Assembly (NCBI RefSeq): GCF_001570905.1
Contig: NZ_BCSO01000004.1
Span: 56,847-120,846, forward strand
DNA from: [Zimmermannella] alba NBRC 15616
GTDB taxonomy: Bacteria; Actinomycetota; Actinomycetes; Actinomycetales; Microbacteriaceae
DNA length: 64,000 nucleotides
Reading direction: 5' to 3'
A program made the translations under genes and the position numbers. Under the pieces are notes generated by a model. The model had not been told where the DNA came from. It saw only the letters and a list, made by a program, of their open reading frames with translations, and did no database searches. Shown here piece after piece: positions 8,676 through 18,463 of the stretch (position 1 is the stretch's first letter; every line of letters begins with the position of its first letter).

Positions 8676-9391
8676 TAGGCACCAGCCTTTGCAGCTTCTG
8701 CAGCCTCGATGCGAGCCTGCTCCTCGGCGCGCAGGATGCGAGCCGGGACAACAGCGTCGACGTCGAGACCACGGCGAGCAGCCACAGCGCGCGGCTCTTC
8801 GAGCTGCTTGAGCGCTTCAACCGTCGCGTGAACGATGTTGATGGTGTTCGACGAACCGAGCGACTTGCTCAGGACGTCGTGGATGCCAGCGCACTCGAGG
8901 ACGGCACGAACCGGACCACCGGCGATAACACCGGTACCAGCAGCTGCCGGACGGAGGAGGACCACACCAGCGGCGGCCTCACCCTGCACCGGGTGCGGGA
9001 TGGTCTTGAGGACGCGGGGAACGCGGAAGAAGTTCTTCTTCGCTTCCTCGACACCCTTCGAGATGGCGAGCGGAACTTCGCGGGCCTTGCCGTAGCCGAC
9101 ACCCACGAGGCCGTTGCCGTCACCGACGACGACGAGGGCAGTGAAGGCGAAACGACGTCCACCCTTCACAACCTTCGACACGCGGTTGATGGTGACGACG
9201 CGCTCAAGGAACTGGTTGTCCTGGTCGTTGTCGCGACCACGACCGCGGCCACGGCCACGCTCGTTGCGGTCACGGCCACCGCGGCGCTCGCCACGGCCGC
9301 CCTCACGGGTCGAGGACTCGCTCGAAGCTGCGGTCTCGACGGGCGTCTCGTTGACGCTCTCAGGCGCCTGGTTGTCGATGTTCTCGGTCAC
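8675..9391 (-). CDS. rpsE: 30S ribosomal protein S5 with RG-rich N-terminal extension
   Basis: A 238-residue protein, about 70 residues longer than E. coli S5. The S5 core starts near residue 60 ([20 protein letters not shown]) and includes [18 protein letters not shown] and the [19 protein letters not shown] block. The extra N-terminus is acidic and then Arg/Gly-rich ([20 protein letters not shown]), predicted disordered and possibly RNA-contacting. A short Ala/Glu-rich tail ([16 protein letters not shown]) closes it. Coupled by overlaps to rplR upstream and rpmD downstream. Confidence 0.97.
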   Translation of the reverse strand: MTENIDNQAPESVNETPVETAASSESSTREGGRGERRGGRDRNERGRGRGRGRDNDQDNQFLERVVTINRVSKVVKGGRRFAFTALVVVGDGNGLVGVGYGKAREVPLAISKGVEEAKKNFFRVPRVLKTIPHPVQGEAAAGVVLLRPAAAGTGVIAGGPVRAVLECAGIHDVLSKSLGSSNTINIVHATVEALKQLEEPRAVAARRGLDVDAVVPARILRAEEQARIEAAEAAKAGA

Positions 9392-9759
9392 AGGGCCAGT
9401 CCTGCCTCTCGTGCTCCATCAGCGATGGCCGCGACGCGGCCGGCGTACTTGTTACCGCCACGGTCGAAGACAACCGACTCGATGCCGGCGGCCATGGCGC
9501 GCTCGGCAACGAGCTCGCCGACGCGCTTGGCCTTAGCCGACTTGTCGCCCTCGAAGGAGCGGAGCTCGGCTTCCATGGTCGAAGCCGACGCGAGGGTGTG
9601 ACCCTTCGAGTCGTCGACGACCTGCACGAACACGTGACGTGCCGAGCGGGTGACAACGAGACGCGGACGCGACTCGGTGCCAGCGATCTTCTTGCGCAGA
9701 CGGTCGTGGCGGCGGCCACGGGCAGCCTGCTTGCTCTTGCCTCGGGTTCCGAGTCCCAT
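9388..9759 (-). CDS. rplR: 50S ribosomal protein L18
   Basis: A 123-residue 5S rRNA-binding protein of normal length. It has the basic N-terminus ([20 protein letters not shown]), the [15 protein letters not shown] strand and the C-terminal [20 protein letters not shown] helix. It starts two bases before the rplF stop region ends and overlaps rpsE by four bases. Confidence 0.97.
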   Translation of the reverse strand: MGLGTRGKSKQAARGRRHDRLRKKIAGTESRPRLVVTRSARHVFVQVVDDSKGHTLASASTMEAELRSFEGDKSAKAKRVGELVAERAMAAGIESVVFDRGGNKYAGRVAAIADGAREAGLAL

Positions 9760-9761
9760 GG

Positions 9762-10298
9762 TTACTTACCAGCCTTTCCGGCCTTGCGGCGGATCTGCTC
9801 GCCTGCGTAGCGGACACCCTTGCCCTTGTACGGCTCGGGCTTGCGGAGCTTGCGGATGTTGGCTGCAACCTCGCCGACGGCCTGCTTGTCGATGCCAAGG
9901 ACCGTGACCTTGTTGTTGCCCTCAACCTGGAAGGTGATGCCAGCCGGCGGCTCAACGGTAATCGAGTGCGAGTAGCCGAGGTTGAACTCAAGGTTCTGGC
10001 CCTTGGCCTGCACGCGGTAACCGGTGCCGACGACCTCGAGAGCCTTCGAGTAGCCCTGCGTCACGCCGATGATGTTGTTGTTGATGAGGGTGCGGGTGAG
10101 GCCGTGGAGCGAGCGCGACTCACGCTCGTCGTCCGGACGGGTCACGAGCACCTGACCGTCTTCGAGCTTGACCTCGATGGGCTTGGCAACGACGAGCTCC
10201 AGCTCGCCCTTGGGGCCCTTGACCGTCACGTTCTGGCCGTCGATCTTGATGTCAACGCCAGCGGGAACCTGAATAGGAAGTCGTCCAATTCGCGACAT
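9762..10298 (-). CDS. rplF: 50S ribosomal protein L6
   Basis: A 178-residue protein of standard length. Both L6 repeats are visible ([19 protein letters not shown] and the second starting near [21 protein letters not shown]), with the conserved C-terminal [15 protein letters not shown] and a lysine-rich end. It lies a few bases after rpsH in the spc operon. Confidence 0.98.
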   Translation of the reverse strand: MSRIGRLPIQVPAGVDIKIDGQNVTVKGPKGELELVVAKPIEVKLEDGQVLVTRPDDERESRSLHGLTRTLINNNIIGVTQGYSKALEVVGTGYRVQAKGQNLEFNLGYSHSITVEPPAGITFQVEGNNKVTVLGIDKQAVGEVAANIRKLRKPEPYKGKGVRYAGEQIRRKAGKAGK

Positions 10299-10304
10299 GT
10301 TCGG

Positions 10305-10703
10305 CTACCACACGTAGGCGAGGACTTCCCCACCCACGCCCTTCTGCTCGGCCTCGCGGTCGGTGAGAAGACCGGAGGAGGTGGACAGGATCGCGATGCC
10401 AAGACCGCCGAGAACGCTCGGCAGCTCGGTCGAGCGCGCGTAAACGCGAAGACCCGGCTTCGAAACGCGCTTGATGCCAACGATCGAACGCTCACGGTTT
10501 GCACCGAACTTGAGCTCGAGGGTGAGCGTCTGACCGACGCGTGCGTCCTCAACCTTCCAGTCTTCGATGTAACCCTCGCGCTTGAGGATGTCGGCGATAT
10601 TCTTCTTGAGCTTCGAGCTCGGCATCGACACGGTGTCGTGGTGCGCCGAGTTCGCATTGCGCAGTCTGGTCAGCATGTCTGCGACCGGATCTGTCATCGT
10701 CAT
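10305..10703 (-). CDS. rpsH: 30S ribosomal protein S8
   Basis: A 132-residue 16S rRNA-binding protein. The start [18 protein letters not shown] at 10703 gives the usual length; the in-frame extension upstream has no homology and includes a hairpin. The C-terminal block [17 protein letters not shown] matches the S8 signature. In the usual spc order S14 (rpsN/rpsZ) would lie directly upstream; here a 160-bp gene-free gap precedes it. Confidence 0.97.
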   Translation of the reverse strand: MTMTDPVADMLTRLRNANSAHHDTVSMPSSKLKKNIADILKREGYIEDWKVEDARVGQTLTLELKFGANRERSIVGIKRVSKPGLRVYARSTELPSVLGGLGIAILSTSSGLLTDREAEQKGVGGEVLAYVW

Positions 10704-10818
10704 GATGTGGTGCCTTTCGCCTGGTTTCGCCGCCCGGTTCAGGGACGGCGACCTGTGGTGGTGAAGGTGCCGAAGGTTTTCGACACCGAAGTTCGAGCTT
10801 AGCCGCTCACAGCGTGCA

Positions 10819-10848
10819 GGGGAAGTGCGATATTCATCGCACTCCCCC
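10819..10848 (-). promoter_or_regulatory. Hairpin in the rplE-rpsH gap
   Basis: Complementary arms of 13 bases (10819-10831 and 10836-10848, one G-U pair on the minus strand) enclose a 4-base loop. It lies directly after the rplE stop, where S14 would normally be encoded. There is no U-run after it on the minus strand, so it is more likely a processing or attenuation structure, or an S8-type regulatory site, than a full terminator. Confidence 0.55.
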
Positions 10849-10863
10849 GTCACATGCTGCGTG

Positions 10864-11448
10864 TTACGCGTTGAGGCCCGAGTGGAACGGGAAGCCGAGC
10901 TTCTTGAGAAGCGCGCGGCCTTCGTCGTCCGTCTTGGCCGTCGTCACGATGGTGATGTCCATACCACGGACGCGGTCAATCTTGTCCTGGTCGATCTCGT
11001 GGAACATAACCTGCTCGTTGAGACCGAAGGTGTAGTTGCCGTTGCCGTCGAACTGCTGGTCCGAGAGACCGCGGAAGTCGCGGATACGCGGAAGCGCGAG
11101 GGAGATAAGACGGTCGAGGAACTCCCACATGCGGTCGCCACGCATCGTGACGTGGCAGCCGATGGGCATGCCCTCACGGAGCTTGAACTGTGCGATCGAC
11201 TTACGAGCCTTCGTGACCATCGGCTTCTGACCGGTGATCGCGGTGAGGTCTGCAATTGCACCCTCGATGACCTTGCCATCGCGGGCGGCCTCGCCGACAC
11301 CCATGTTCACGACGACCTTGACGACGCCGGGAACCTGGTGGATGTTCTCCACCTTGAGTTCGTCCTTGAGGGCCGGGAGGATCTCGTTGCGGTACTTGAC
11401 CTTGAGACGGGGCTGGATGTTGCCAGCCACCGGGGCGTTTTCAGCCAT
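10864..11448 (-). CDS. rplE: 50S ribosomal protein L5
   Basis: A 194-residue 5S rRNA-binding protein. It shows [19 protein letters not shown], the [14 protein letters not shown] segment, [27 protein letters not shown] (seen as consecutive blocks), and the C-terminal [20 protein letters not shown]. Length is normal. It starts three bases after rplX ends; a 160-bp gap with a hairpin follows before rpsH. Confidence 0.98.
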   Translation of the reverse strand: MAENAPVAGNIQPRLKVKYRNEILPALKDELKVENIHQVPGVVKVVVNMGVGEAARDGKVIEGAIADLTAITGQKPMVTKARKSIAQFKLREGMPIGCHVTMRGDRMWEFLDRLISLALPRIRDFRGLSDQQFDGNGNYTFGLNEQVMFHEIDQDKIDRVRGMDITIVTTAKTDDEGRALLKKLGFPFHSGLNA

Positions 11449-11451
11449 GGA

Positions 11452-11883
11452 TTACTCCGCGTCCTTCTTCGTGGCCTCGGTCTTGGCCGATGCCTTCTTG
11501 GTGGTCTTAGCGGTGCTCTTCGACTCCGCGCGACGCGAGGGCTTGAAGTAGCGCTCGCGCACGACCTTGGTGACGCCGTCCTTGGTGACCGTCGTCTCCT
11601 TGAAGCCGACGCGAGCCGGCTTCTTCGTGGCGGGGTCGACGAGTGCGACGTTCGAGACGTGGATCGGCGACTCGATGTGCTCGATGCCACCGGTCTTCGA
11701 ACCGCGCTGCGTCTGGCCGACGCGCGTGTGACGCGTCGTGAGGTTGAGGCCCTCGACGATGACACGCTGTTCGTCAACAAGCACCTCAAGCACGATGCCC
11801 TGGGCGCCGCGGAACTGCTTGTCGTTCTTCATCTTGGGGCCCGAGATGATCTCGACGAGATCGCCCTTACGGATCTTGGCCAT
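11452..11883 (-). CDS. rplX: 50S ribosomal protein L24 with Lys/Ala tail
   Basis: The L24 KOW core is at the N-terminus (MAKIRKGDLVEIISGPKMKN, GAQGIVLEVLVDEQRVIVEG, LNLTTRHTRVGQTQRGSKTG). The protein has 143 residues against about 105 in most bacteria. The excess is a C-terminal Lys/Thr/Ala-rich tail (about residues 118-143), a feature of actinobacterial ribosomal proteins that is probably disordered and rRNA-binding. Between rplN and rplE in the spc operon. Confidence 0.97.
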   Translation of the reverse strand: MAKIRKGDLVEIISGPKMKNDKQFRGAQGIVLEVLVDEQRVIVEGLNLTTRHTRVGQTQRGSKTGGIEHIESPIHVSNVALVDPATKKPARVGFKETTVTKDGVTKVVRERYFKPSRRAESKSTAKTTKKASAKTEATKKDAE

Positions 11884-11886
11884 GGA

Positions 11887-12255
11887 CTAGATCACCTCCG
11901 GGGCGAGCGACACGATCTTCATGAACTTCTTGTCGCGCAGCTCACGGCCAACCGGGCCGAAGATACGCGTACCGCGCGGTTCACCGTCGTTCTTGAGAAT
12001 CACAGCTGCGTTCTCGTCGAACTTGATGTACGAACCGTCGACGCGACGGGTCGGCTTCACCGTGCGAACAATGACTGCCTTAACGACGTCACCCTTCTTC
12101 ACGTTGCCGCCGGGGATGGCGTCCTTGACGGTTGCGACGATGACGTCCCCGAGGCCGGCGTAGCGACGACCCGAGCCTCCAAGCACGCGGATGGTGAGGA
12201 GCTCCTTGGCGCCGGTGTTGTCGGCGACACGGAGTCGGGATTCCTGCTGAATCAT
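11887..12255 (-). CDS. rplN: 50S ribosomal protein L14
   Basis: A 122-residue protein, first gene of the spc block. It starts [20 protein letters not shown] and contains the family block [20 protein letters not shown] and [21 protein letters not shown] 41-base gap to rpsQ upstream contains a small hairpin (GTAGGCC...GGCCTAC) that may separate the S10 and spc transcripts or tune readthrough. Confidence 0.98.
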   Translation of the reverse strand: MIQQESRLRVADNTGAKELLTIRVLGGSGRRYAGLGDVIVATVKDAIPGGNVKKGDVVKAVIVRTVKPTRRVDGSYIKFDENAAVILKNDGEPRGTRIFGPVGRELRDKKFMKIVSLAPEVI

Positions 12256-12296
12256 ATGGGTCTCCTAGGCTGAAATCTCAGCGAGTAGGCCGGGGC

Positions 12297-12605
12297 CTAC
12301 TTCGCCTTCTCGAGGATTTCGACGAGGCGCCAGCGCTTGGTTGCGCTGAGCGGACGCGTTTCGGCGATGAGCACGAGGTCGCCGATACCGGCGGTGTTCT
12401 CTTCGTCGTGCGCCTTGATCTTCGTGGAACGACGGAGCACCTTGCCGTAGAGGGGGTGCTTCACGCGGTCTTCGACGAGGACGACGATGGTCTTGTCCAT
12501 CTTGTCGCTCGTGACGTAACCGCGACGCGTCTTGCGGTAATTACGCTTGGCCTCGTCCGAGGCGGCCGTCGTCTCGACGGCGTCCTGCTGCGTGGTCTCA
12601 GCCAT
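12297..12605 (-). CDS. rpsQ: 30S ribosomal protein S17
   Basis: A 102-residue 16S rRNA-binding protein. The conserved core runs from [20 protein letters not shown] through [19 protein letters not shown] to [21 protein letters not shown]. About 20 extra Thr/Ala/Glu-rich residues precede the core, as often in this lineage. Its ATG overlaps the rpmC stop by one base. Last gene of the S10 block. Confidence 0.97.
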   Translation of the reverse strand: MAETTQQDAVETTAASDEAKRNYRKTRRGYVTSDKMDKTIVVLVEDRVKHPLYGKVLRRSTKIKAHDEENTAGIGDLVLIAETRPLSATKRWRLVEILEKAK

Positions 12606-12889
12606 TACTTGGTCTCCTCGTTCTTCGCGGCCTTCGACGCCTTGGCCGGCTTCTCAGCTGCCTGCGGCGTTGCGCGAATGCCGAGCTCGCGCTCACGGAT
12701 GACCGTGTAGATGCGAGCGATGTCGCGCTTGACGGCGCGGATACGACCGCGCTCCTCGCCCTGGCCGGTTGCGGCCTGGAAACGGAGGTTGAACAGCTCT
12801 TGCTTGGCCTTCTTCAGCTCGTCGATGAGACGGCCGTCTTCGAAGGTGTCGAGCTCGACGATGGCGAGCTCCTTGGATCCGATCGCCAT
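12605..12889 (-). CDS. rpmC: 50S ribosomal protein L29, long form
   Basis: A 94-residue protein whose central 65 residues are L29 ([20 protein letters not shown], then [20 protein letters not shown]). A C-terminal tail of about 20 residues rich in Lys, Ala and Glu is extra. It follows rplP with a two-base gap and overlaps rpsQ by one base. Confidence 0.96.
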   Translation of the reverse strand: MAIGSKELAIVELDTFEDGRLIDELKKAKQELFNLRFQAATGQGEERGRIRAVKRDIARIYTVIRERELGIRATPQAAEKPAKASKAAKNEETK

Positions 12890-12891
12890 GT

Positions 12892-13308
12892 TTATTCGCC
12901 TTCCTCGCGCGTAACGATGCGTGCCTTGAGCGGCAGCTTGTGAATGGCACGAGTGAGCGCCTCACGGGCGAGCTCCTCGCTGACGCCGGCCACCTCAAAG
13001 ATGACGCGACCCGGCTTGACGTTTGCAACCCACCACTCGGGCGAACCCTTACCGGAACCCATTCGGGTTTCGGCCGGCTTCTTGGTGAGCGGACGGTCCG
13101 GGTAGATGTTGATCCAGACCTTACCGCCACGCTTGATGTGACGGGTCATGGCGATACGAGCGGCCTCAATCTGGCGGTTCGTGACATATGCCGGCGAAAG
13201 CGCCTGGATACCGAACTCACCGAAGGTGACCTTCGTGCCGCCCTTGGCCTGACCGGTACGAACCGGACGGTGCTGCTTGCGGTGCTTGACTCGACGGGGA
13301 ATCAACAT
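12892..13308 (-). CDS. rplP: 50S ribosomal protein L16
   Basis: A 138-residue protein of normal length. It begins [19 protein letters not shown] and contains [20 protein letters not shown] and the [20 protein letters not shown] block that lies near the A-site and central protuberance. It is tightly linked to rpsC (two-base gap). Confidence 0.98.
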   Translation of the reverse strand: MLIPRRVKHRKQHRPVRTGQAKGGTKVTFGEFGIQALSPAYVTNRQIEAARIAMTRHIKRGGKVWINIYPDRPLTKKPAETRMGSGKGSPEWWVANVKPGRVIFEVAGVSEELAREALTRAIHKLPLKARIVTREEGE

Positions 13309-13310
13309 GG

Positions 13311-14069
13311 TTATGCCTCAACTCCTGCTGCGGCCGGCTGCTTGTCGGCGTCGCGACGCGGACGGCGGTTACGGTCACCACGGTCGCCACGCGACGACTT
13401 CTGGTTGGCCTGTTCGCGAGCGAGCTCCTTGTTCGTGAGGTCACCCTTGTAGATCCACACCTTGACACCGATGCGACCGTAGGTGGTCTTGGCCTCGTAG
13501 AAGCCGTAGTCGATGTTGGCGCGGAGGGTGTGCAGGGGCACGCGGCCCTCGCGGTAGAACTCCGAGCGGCTCATTTCAGCGCCACCGAGGCGGCCCGAAA
13601 CCTGAATACGGATGCCCTTGGCGCCGGCGCGCTGTGCGCCCTGGAGGCCCTTGCGCATCGCGCGGCGGAATGCCACACGAGCCGAGAGCTGCTCTGCGAT
13701 TCCCTGGGCGACAAGCTGAGCCTCAGCCTCGGGGTTCTTGACCTCGAGGATGTTGAGCTGAATCTGCTTGCCGGTGAGCTTCTCAAGGTCGCCACGGATG
13801 CGCTCTGCCTCGGCGCCGCGGCGGCCGATGACGATGCCCGGGCGGGCGGTCTTGATGTCGACGCGAACGCGGTCACGCGTGCGCTCGATTTCGATGCGGG
13901 CAACGCCGGCACGGTCGAGCTGCGTCTGAAGCATCTCACGGATGCGGATGTCTTCGTTCACGTAGTCGGCGTAGCGCTGACCGGGCTTCGTCGAGTCGGC
14001 GTACCAACGCGACACGTGGTCGGTGGTGATGCCGAGACGGAAGCCGTACGGATTGATCTTCTGTCCCAT
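13311..14069 (-). CDS. rpsC: 30S ribosomal protein S3
   Basis: A 252-residue protein with the KH domain ([20 protein letters not shown]) and the C-terminal S3 domain ([40 protein letters not shown]). The last 40 residues are Arg/Asp-rich and then Ala-rich, beyond the E. coli length. It overlaps rplV by one base. Confidence 0.98.
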   Translation of the reverse strand: MGQKINPYGFRLGITTDHVSRWYADSTKPGQRYADYVNEDIRIREMLQTQLDRAGVARIEIERTRDRVRVDIKTARPGIVIGRRGAEAERIRGDLEKLTGKQIQLNILEVKNPEAEAQLVAQGIAEQLSARVAFRRAMRKGLQGAQRAGAKGIRIQVSGRLGGAEMSRSEFYREGRVPLHTLRANIDYGFYEAKTTYGRIGVKVWIYKGDLTNKELAREQANQKSSRGDRGDRNRRPRRDADKQPAAAGVEA

Positions 14070-14446
14070 TACTTGGCCTCCGCCTTCTCGTCGGTCTCCG
14101 GCGTGGCGAGCACGACCGTGATGTGGCTGGTGCGCTTGTTGATGCGGAACGCGCGGCCCTGGGCACGCGGCTGGAACCGCTTCATCGTGGCACCCTCGTC
14201 AACGAATGCCGTCTTGACGTAGAGGTCACGCTCATCGAGGAACTCGTTGTCGCGGTCTGCGATAACTCGTGCGTTGGCGATACCCGAGGCGACGACCTTG
14301 TAGATCGGCTCCGAAGCTGCCTGCGGGGCAAACTTCAGGATTGCAAGCGCCTCGAGGGCCTGCTTGCCGCGGATGAGGTCAACGACACGACGAGCCTTCT
14401 GAGGGGTGACGCGGATGTGTCGCACGCGGGCGATCGACTCCACCAT
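14069..14446 (-). CDS. rplV: 50S ribosomal protein L22
   Basis: A 125-residue protein. The core reads [20 protein letters not shown] and continues through the tunnel hairpin region [20 protein letters not shown], followed by a short Glu/Ala/Lys tail. No change typical of macrolide resistance is evident by eye. Between rpsS and rpsC. Confidence 0.97.
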   Translation of the reverse strand: MVESIARVRHIRVTPQKARRVVDLIRGKQALEALAILKFAPQAASEPIYKVVASGIANARVIADRDNEFLDERDLYVKTAFVDEGATMKRFQPRAQGRAFRINKRTSHITVVLATPETDEKAEAK

Positions 14447-14471
14447 GATTCTCCTCCTTCACGCCCCCGCG

Positions 14472-14753
14472 TTAGCGGCGGCGACCCTTCTTGTCGTCCT
14501 TCTCGTGACCACGGAAGGTGCGCGTCGGCGCGAATTCGCCGAGCTTGTGTCCCACCATCGTCTCGGTGACGAAGACGGGGATGTGCTTGCGGCCGTCGTG
14601 CACGGCGATCGTGTGACCGAGCATGTCGGGGACGATCATCGAGCGGCGGGACCACGTCTTGATGACGTTCTTGCTGCCGGCTTCGTTCTGCTTGAGCACC
14701 TTCTGCAGGAGGTGCTCGTCAACGAAGGGGCCCTTCTTAAGACTGCGAGGCAT
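14472..14753 (-). CDS. rpsS: 30S ribosomal protein S19
   Basis: A 93-residue protein of normal length: [40 protein letters not shown], and a C-terminal [20 protein letters not shown]. It lies between rplB and rplV. Confidence 0.98.
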   Translation of the reverse strand: MPRSLKKGPFVDEHLLQKVLKQNEAGSKNVIKTWSRRSMIVPDMLGHTIAVHDGRKHIPVFVTETMVGHKLGEFAPTRTFRGHEKDDKKGRRR

Positions 14754-14765
14754 CTTCTGGCTCTC

Positions 14766-15605
14766 CTACTTGCGCTTCTTGCCGGTCGGACGGCGACGGA
14801 CGATGAGCTTGTCGCTCTCCTTGTTGGGGCGACGCGTGCGACCCTCGGGCTGACCCCACGGCGAAACGGGGTGACGGCCACCAGAGGTGCGGCCTTCACC
14901 ACCACCGTGCGGGTGGTCGACCGGGTTCATGACGACACCGCGGACAGTCGGGCGAACACCGAGCCAGCGCTTGCGGCCGGCCTTACCGAGGTTGATGTTC
15001 GACTGCTCAGCGTTGCCGACCTCACCGATCGTGGCGCGGCAGCGTGCGTCGACGTTGCGAACTTCACCCGACGGCAGGCGGAGCTGCGCGTAGGGGCCGT
15101 CCTTTGCGACGAGGCGGATGGCTGCACCGGCCGAACGCCCCATCTTCGCGCCGCCACCGGGGCGGAGCTCGACGGCGTGGATCACGGTACCCGTCGGGAT
15201 GTTGCGAAGCGGGAGGTTGTTGCCCGGCTTGATGTCAGCGTTCGGACCCGACTCGACGATGTCGCCCTGCTTGAGCTTGTTCGGAGCGAGGATGTAGCGC
15301 TTGGTGCCGTCCACGAAGTGGAGAAGGGCAATGTTGGCGGTACGGTTCGGGTCGTACTCGATGTGAGCAACCTTGGCGTTCACGCCGTCCTTGTCATTGC
15401 GACGGAAGTCGATGACGCGGTACTGGCGCTTGTGTCCACCACCGATGTGACGGGTCGTGATGCGGCCCTGGTTGTTGCGACCGCCGGTCTTGGCGAGCGG
15501 GCGCAGGAGCGACTTCTCCGGGGTCGAGCGCGTGATCTCGGTGAACTCCGAGACCGATGCGCCGCGACGACCGGGGGTCGTGGGCTTGTAGTTACGAATA
15601 GCCAT
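14766..15605 (-). CDS. rplB: 50S ribosomal protein L2
   Basis: A 279-residue rRNA-binding protein needed for peptidyl transferase assembly. It carries [19 protein letters not shown] at the start and the strictly conserved C-terminal [20 protein letters not shown] with the functionally important His residues. Length and sequence are typical. Confidence 0.99.
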   Translation of the reverse strand: MAIRNYKPTTPGRRGASVSEFTEITRSTPEKSLLRPLAKTGGRNNQGRITTRHIGGGHKRQYRVIDFRRNDKDGVNAKVAHIEYDPNRTANIALLHFVDGTKRYILAPNKLKQGDIVESGPNADIKPGNNLPLRNIPTGTVIHAVELRPGGGAKMGRSAGAAIRLVAKDGPYAQLRLPSGEVRNVDARCRATIGEVGNAEQSNINLGKAGRKRWLGVRPTVRGVVMNPVDHPHGGGEGRTSGGRHPVSPWGQPEGRTRRPNKESDKLIVRRRPTGKKRK

Positions 15606-15628
15606 GTGTCTTCGTCCTTCGCTTCCGA

Positions 15629-15928
15629 CTAGCCGACGTTCTCGAAGATGTCGATCGAGCCCGACTTGAGCGTGACGATGGCGCGCTTGGTGTTCTTGCG
15701 CTTACCGATGCCGAAGCGGGTACGGCGGGTCTTGCCCTGGCGGTTGAGGGTGTTGATGGTTGCGACCTCGACGCCGAAGATGTGCTCGATAGCGAGCTTG
15801 ATCTCGGTCTTGTTCGAACGGGGGTCCACCTCGAAGGTGTACTTGCCCTGGTCGATGAGGCCGTAGCTCTTCTCGGAGATGACCGGAGCGATGATCACAT
15901 CGCGCGGGTCCTTGTTGTAGCCGCTCAC
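15629..15928 (-). CDS. rplW: 50S ribosomal protein L23
   Basis: A 99-residue protein at the exit tunnel, docking site for SRP and trigger factor. It shows [40 protein letters not shown] and the Arg/Lys-rich loop [19 protein letters not shown]. It overlaps rplD by four bases. Confidence 0.98.
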   Translation of the reverse strand: MSGYNKDPRDVIIAPVISEKSYGLIDQGKYTFEVDPRSNKTEIKLAIEHIFGVEVATINTLNRQGKTRRTRFGIGKRKNTKRAIVTLKSGSIDIFENVG

Positions 15929-16575
15929 GCGCGGTCCTCCTTGTTGGTCTTGCTCGCGACGAACTGGTCGTACGCGGCCTTCGTGAAGAGGACGTCATCT
16001 GCAACGAGGACGTCGTAGGCGTTGAGCTGGTCGGCGAAGAGGCCGTGGAGGTCGGCAATGTTACGGACCGACTTCACTGCGATCTCTTCCTCGCGAGCGA
16101 GGACGAGGAGCACCTTGCGGCGGTCGGTGACCTTCGCAATGGCGGCAACGGCTGCCTTCGTCGAGGGCGTCTCACCGGCGACGAGCTGGTCGACGACGTG
16201 GAGGCGACCCTGGCGGGCGCGATCGCTGAGGGCACCGAGGAGTGCAGCAGCAATCATCTTCTTGGGGGTGCGCTGCGCGTAGCTGCGCGGCACCGGGCCG
16301 TGGACGGTGCCACCGCCGCGGTGCTGCGGCATGCGGACCGAACCCTGACGGGCGTTACCCGTGCCCTTCTGCTTGAAGGGCTTGCGGCCGGAACCGGAAA
16401 CTTCACCGCGGTTCTTCGCCTTGTGCGTGCCCTGACGTGCAGCGGCGCGCTGTGCGACGACAACCTGGTGGATGAGAGGGATGTTGGTTTCGACGTCGAA
16501 GAGTTCGGCGGGGAGCTCGACCGAACCGGTCTTCTTGCCCGCGGCGTCGGTGACGTTGATCGTGGTGGCAGTCAT
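15925..16575 (-). CDS. rplD: 50S ribosomal protein L4
   Basis: A 216-residue protein; in other bacteria L4 also represses its own operon. It has the [20 protein letters not shown] loop that enters the tunnel and the [20 protein letters not shown] basic block. The ATG at 16575 ([17 protein letters not shown]) was chosen over an in-frame GTG four codons upstream because that GTG lies inside the end of rplC. Confidence 0.97.
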   Translation of the reverse strand: MTATTINVTDAAGKKTGSVELPAELFDVETNIPLIHQVVVAQRAAARQGTHKAKNRGEVSGSGRKPFKQKGTGNARQGSVRMPQHRGGGTVHGPVPRSYAQRTPKKMIAAALLGALSDRARQGRLHVVDQLVAGETPSTKAAVAAIAKVTDRRKVLLVLAREEEIAVKSVRNIADLHGLFADQLNAYDVLVADDVLFTKAAYDQFVASKTNKEDRA

Positions 16576-16579
16576 TCGG

Positions 16580-17233
16580 CTATGCACCCTTCACTGCGTT
16601 GCGGACGAAAACGAGGCGGCCCTTTGCGCCCGGGACAGCGCCCTTGACGAGGAGCAGACCCTTCTCAGCGTCCACAGCGTGGATCGTGAGGTTCTGGACG
16701 GTGACGCGGTCGCCACCCATGCGGCCAGCCATGCGCGTGCCCTTGAAGACACGGCTCGGCGTGGCCGAAGCACCGATCGAACCGGGCTTGCGGTGGTTCT
16801 TGTGCTGACCGTGCGAAGCGGAAACACCAGCGAAGTTGTGGCGCTTCATCGTGCCGGCGAAGCCCTTACCCTTGCTGGTGCCGACGACGTCGACCTTCAC
16901 GCCAGCTTCAAAGATCTCAGCCGTGAACTCCTGGCCGACCTCGTACGAGTCAGCGTCAGCGGTGCGGATCTCGGTCAGGTGGCGACGCGGGGTCACATCG
17001 ATCTTCTTGAAGAAGCCAGCCTTGGGCTGGTTCACCTTGCGGGGGTCGATAGCACCAGCGGCGATCTGAATCGCGCTGTAGCCGTTCTTCTCTGCGGTCA
17101 GGATCTGCGTCACGACGTTGGGCGTGACCTGAATGACCGTGACGGGGACGAGACGCTTGTTCTCATCCCAGACCTGGGTCATGCCGAGCTTCGTGCCCAG
17201 CACACCCTTAAACGTCTTGGTAGCGGTTGCCAT
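16580..17233 (-). CDS. rplC: 50S ribosomal protein L3
   Basis: A 217-residue protein. It starts with [20 protein letters not shown] and contains [20 protein letters not shown], the conserved glutamine/histidine region that is methylated in some bacteria, then [20 protein letters not shown]. Second gene of the S10 operon, eight bases after rpsJ. Confidence 0.98.
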   Translation of the reverse strand: MATATKTFKGVLGTKLGMTQVWDENKRLVPVTVIQVTPNVVTQILTAEKNGYSAIQIAAGAIDPRKVNQPKAGFFKKIDVTPRRHLTEIRTADADSYEVGQEFTAEIFEAGVKVDVVGTSKGKGFAGTMKRHNFAGVSASHGQHKNHRKPGSIGASATPSRVFKGTRMAGRMGGDRVTVQNLTIHAVDAEKGLLLVKGAVPGAKGRLVFVRNAVKGA

Positions 17234-17241
17234 GAGTTCCT

Positions 17242-17550
17242 CTAGAGCTTGATCTCGATGTTGACGTCGGCCGGAAGGTCGAGGCGCATAAGAGAGTCGA
17301 CAGCCTTCGGCGTCGGGTCGACGATGTCGATGAGACGCTTGTGCGTGCGCATCTCGAAGTGCTCGCGGCTGTCCTTGTACTTGTGGGGCGAACGGATAAC
17401 GACGACCACGTTCTTCTCCGTCGGGAGCGGCACGGGGCCGATCACCGTGGCGCCTGCACGAGTAACCGTGTCGACGATCTTCCGGGCCGAGCTGTCGATG
17501 ACCTCGTGGTCATACGACTTCAGCCGAATGCGGATCTTCTGTCCCGCCAT
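17242..17550 (-). CDS. rpsJ: 30S ribosomal protein S10
   Basis: A 102-residue protein and transcription factor partner (NusE). It begins [20 protein letters not shown] and includes [14 protein letters not shown] and [20 protein letters not shown] blocks. The ATG at 17550 gives the standard length and has AGGAAAGAGAGACAAGC upstream; longer in-frame starts lie in the leader. First gene of the S10 operon. Confidence 0.98.
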   Translation of the reverse strand: MAGQKIRIRLKSYDHEVIDSSARKIVDTVTRAGATVIGPVPLPTEKNVVVVIRSPHKYKDSREHFEMRTHKRLIDIVDPTPKAVDSLMRLDLPADVNIEIKL

Positions 17551-18029
17551 GCTTGTCTCTCTTTCCTGTGACGATCGCTGCCACTGACCTGCCGCCCTGG
17601 GCGGCGCATGCAAAACCTGGGTAGCCCCGGGGTCGCTTGGTGATTCGCACCACTGTTCTTCTGTCAAGGTCCACCGCTGAGCGCACCGAAATGCATTCAG
17701 ACCGATGTACGGGACTCCTGCAGCGGGTGCTGCGGGGATGACATGGTCATCCCGGACTCCCGGAGCGTTGCTCTGCTGCCGGCGGCGGCACCTGCTCCGC
17801 TCGGCAGGCGGTGACGCACATTCACGGCAGTGATTCGGCCTACGTCTCCACGCAGGGCTCGAAGTACTGAACTCGTTGAGTCTAGGCCCGTTTCAGGGTT
17901 TCGTGCAACCCGGGCGTGTCGCGCATCCACTCTCTCCCATCCCCTCCCCCAGCTTCACAGTGCTCTCGCGCTGACACGCAATGAACCCCTCACCCAGTGG
18001 CGAGGGGTTCGAAAGCGTTCGGGTGCGCG
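17551..18029 (-). other. Gene-free S10 operon leader
   Basis: About 330 bases of apparent 5' leader separate the predicted start point near 17872 from rpsJ. It holds several hairpins, including a perfect 8-bp stem at 17735-17753 (GGGATGAC/GTCATCCC) and a GCCGCCC/GGGCGGC stem close to rpsJ. In proteobacteria such a leader binds L4 to shut down the operon; whether this one does so is not known. No gene was seen in it. Confidence 0.5.
17879..17908 (-). promoter_or_regulatory. Promoter of the S10 operon
   Basis: On the minus strand a TTGCAC -35 (17903-17908) and a TAGACT -10 (17879-17884) are separated by 18 bases, a good sigma-A (HrdB/SigA-type) promoter. It fires towards rpsJ. Confidence 0.7.
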
Positions 18030-18224
18030 CTACTGCTGCTGACCAGGCTGGCCCTGCTGACCGATCTTGTCGTCGAGGAACTGCTGAGCCTGCTGGATCT
18101 GCTCGCCGTGCTGGCCGCCCGTGCGCTCATTCGCGAAGTCGGCAGCACCCTGGAGCGCCTGGTCCGATGCCTGCTCCCCCTGCTCCGAGCCGAGGAATTC
18201 GTTTGCCTTGTCCATGAGACCCAT
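18030..18224 (-). CDS. MT0933/Rv0909-type small antitoxin-like protein
   Basis: A 64-residue hydrophilic protein beginning MGLMDKANEFLGSEQGEQ, with GAADFANERTGGQHGEQIQQ and FLDDKIGQQ. The pattern (start MGL.DKA, then a helix, then ERTGG..., then QAQQFLDDKIG) matches the MT0933_antitox family, whose M. tuberculosis member Rv0909 pairs with the toxin Rv0910. A clean AAAGGAG ribosome binding site precedes the ATG. No toxin-like gene is adjacent; neighbours are tuf and the S10 operon. It may be an orphan or a stress/CsbD-like small protein. The family match is by pattern, function unproven. Confidence 0.7.
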   Translation of the reverse strand: MGLMDKANEFLGSEQGEQASDQALQGAADFANERTGGQHGEQIQQAQQFLDDKIGQQGQPGQQQ

Positions 18225-18397
18225 GAGGGCTCCTTTCCGTTGATGATCACCGCGCGATCAGCGCGATGCAGTCAGTTTCGCGTGAACGTCTGGGCACGTC
18301 ATCATCGTGACCTTCACAGATGAGGTGAATCCGCTGTGAAATCGTGCAACACCCTGGCACGCCGTTGCATCTCTCAAGCTCTGCTGTGTTTACAACG

Positions 18398-18433
18398 CAA
18401 CAAGGGCCGGACCCGCAGGTCCGACCCTTGTTG
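18398..18433 (-). terminator. Terminator of tuf
   Basis: A 16-bp stem (18398-18413 with 18418-18433, one G-U pair on the minus strand) and a 4-base loop lie 30 bases after the tuf stop. The strand after it is T-rich but lacks a clean U-run, typical of actinobacterial hairpin terminators. Confidence 0.75.
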
Positions 18434-18463
18434 ATGCTCAGCGTTTGAGCGAGTTCGCGTGAA

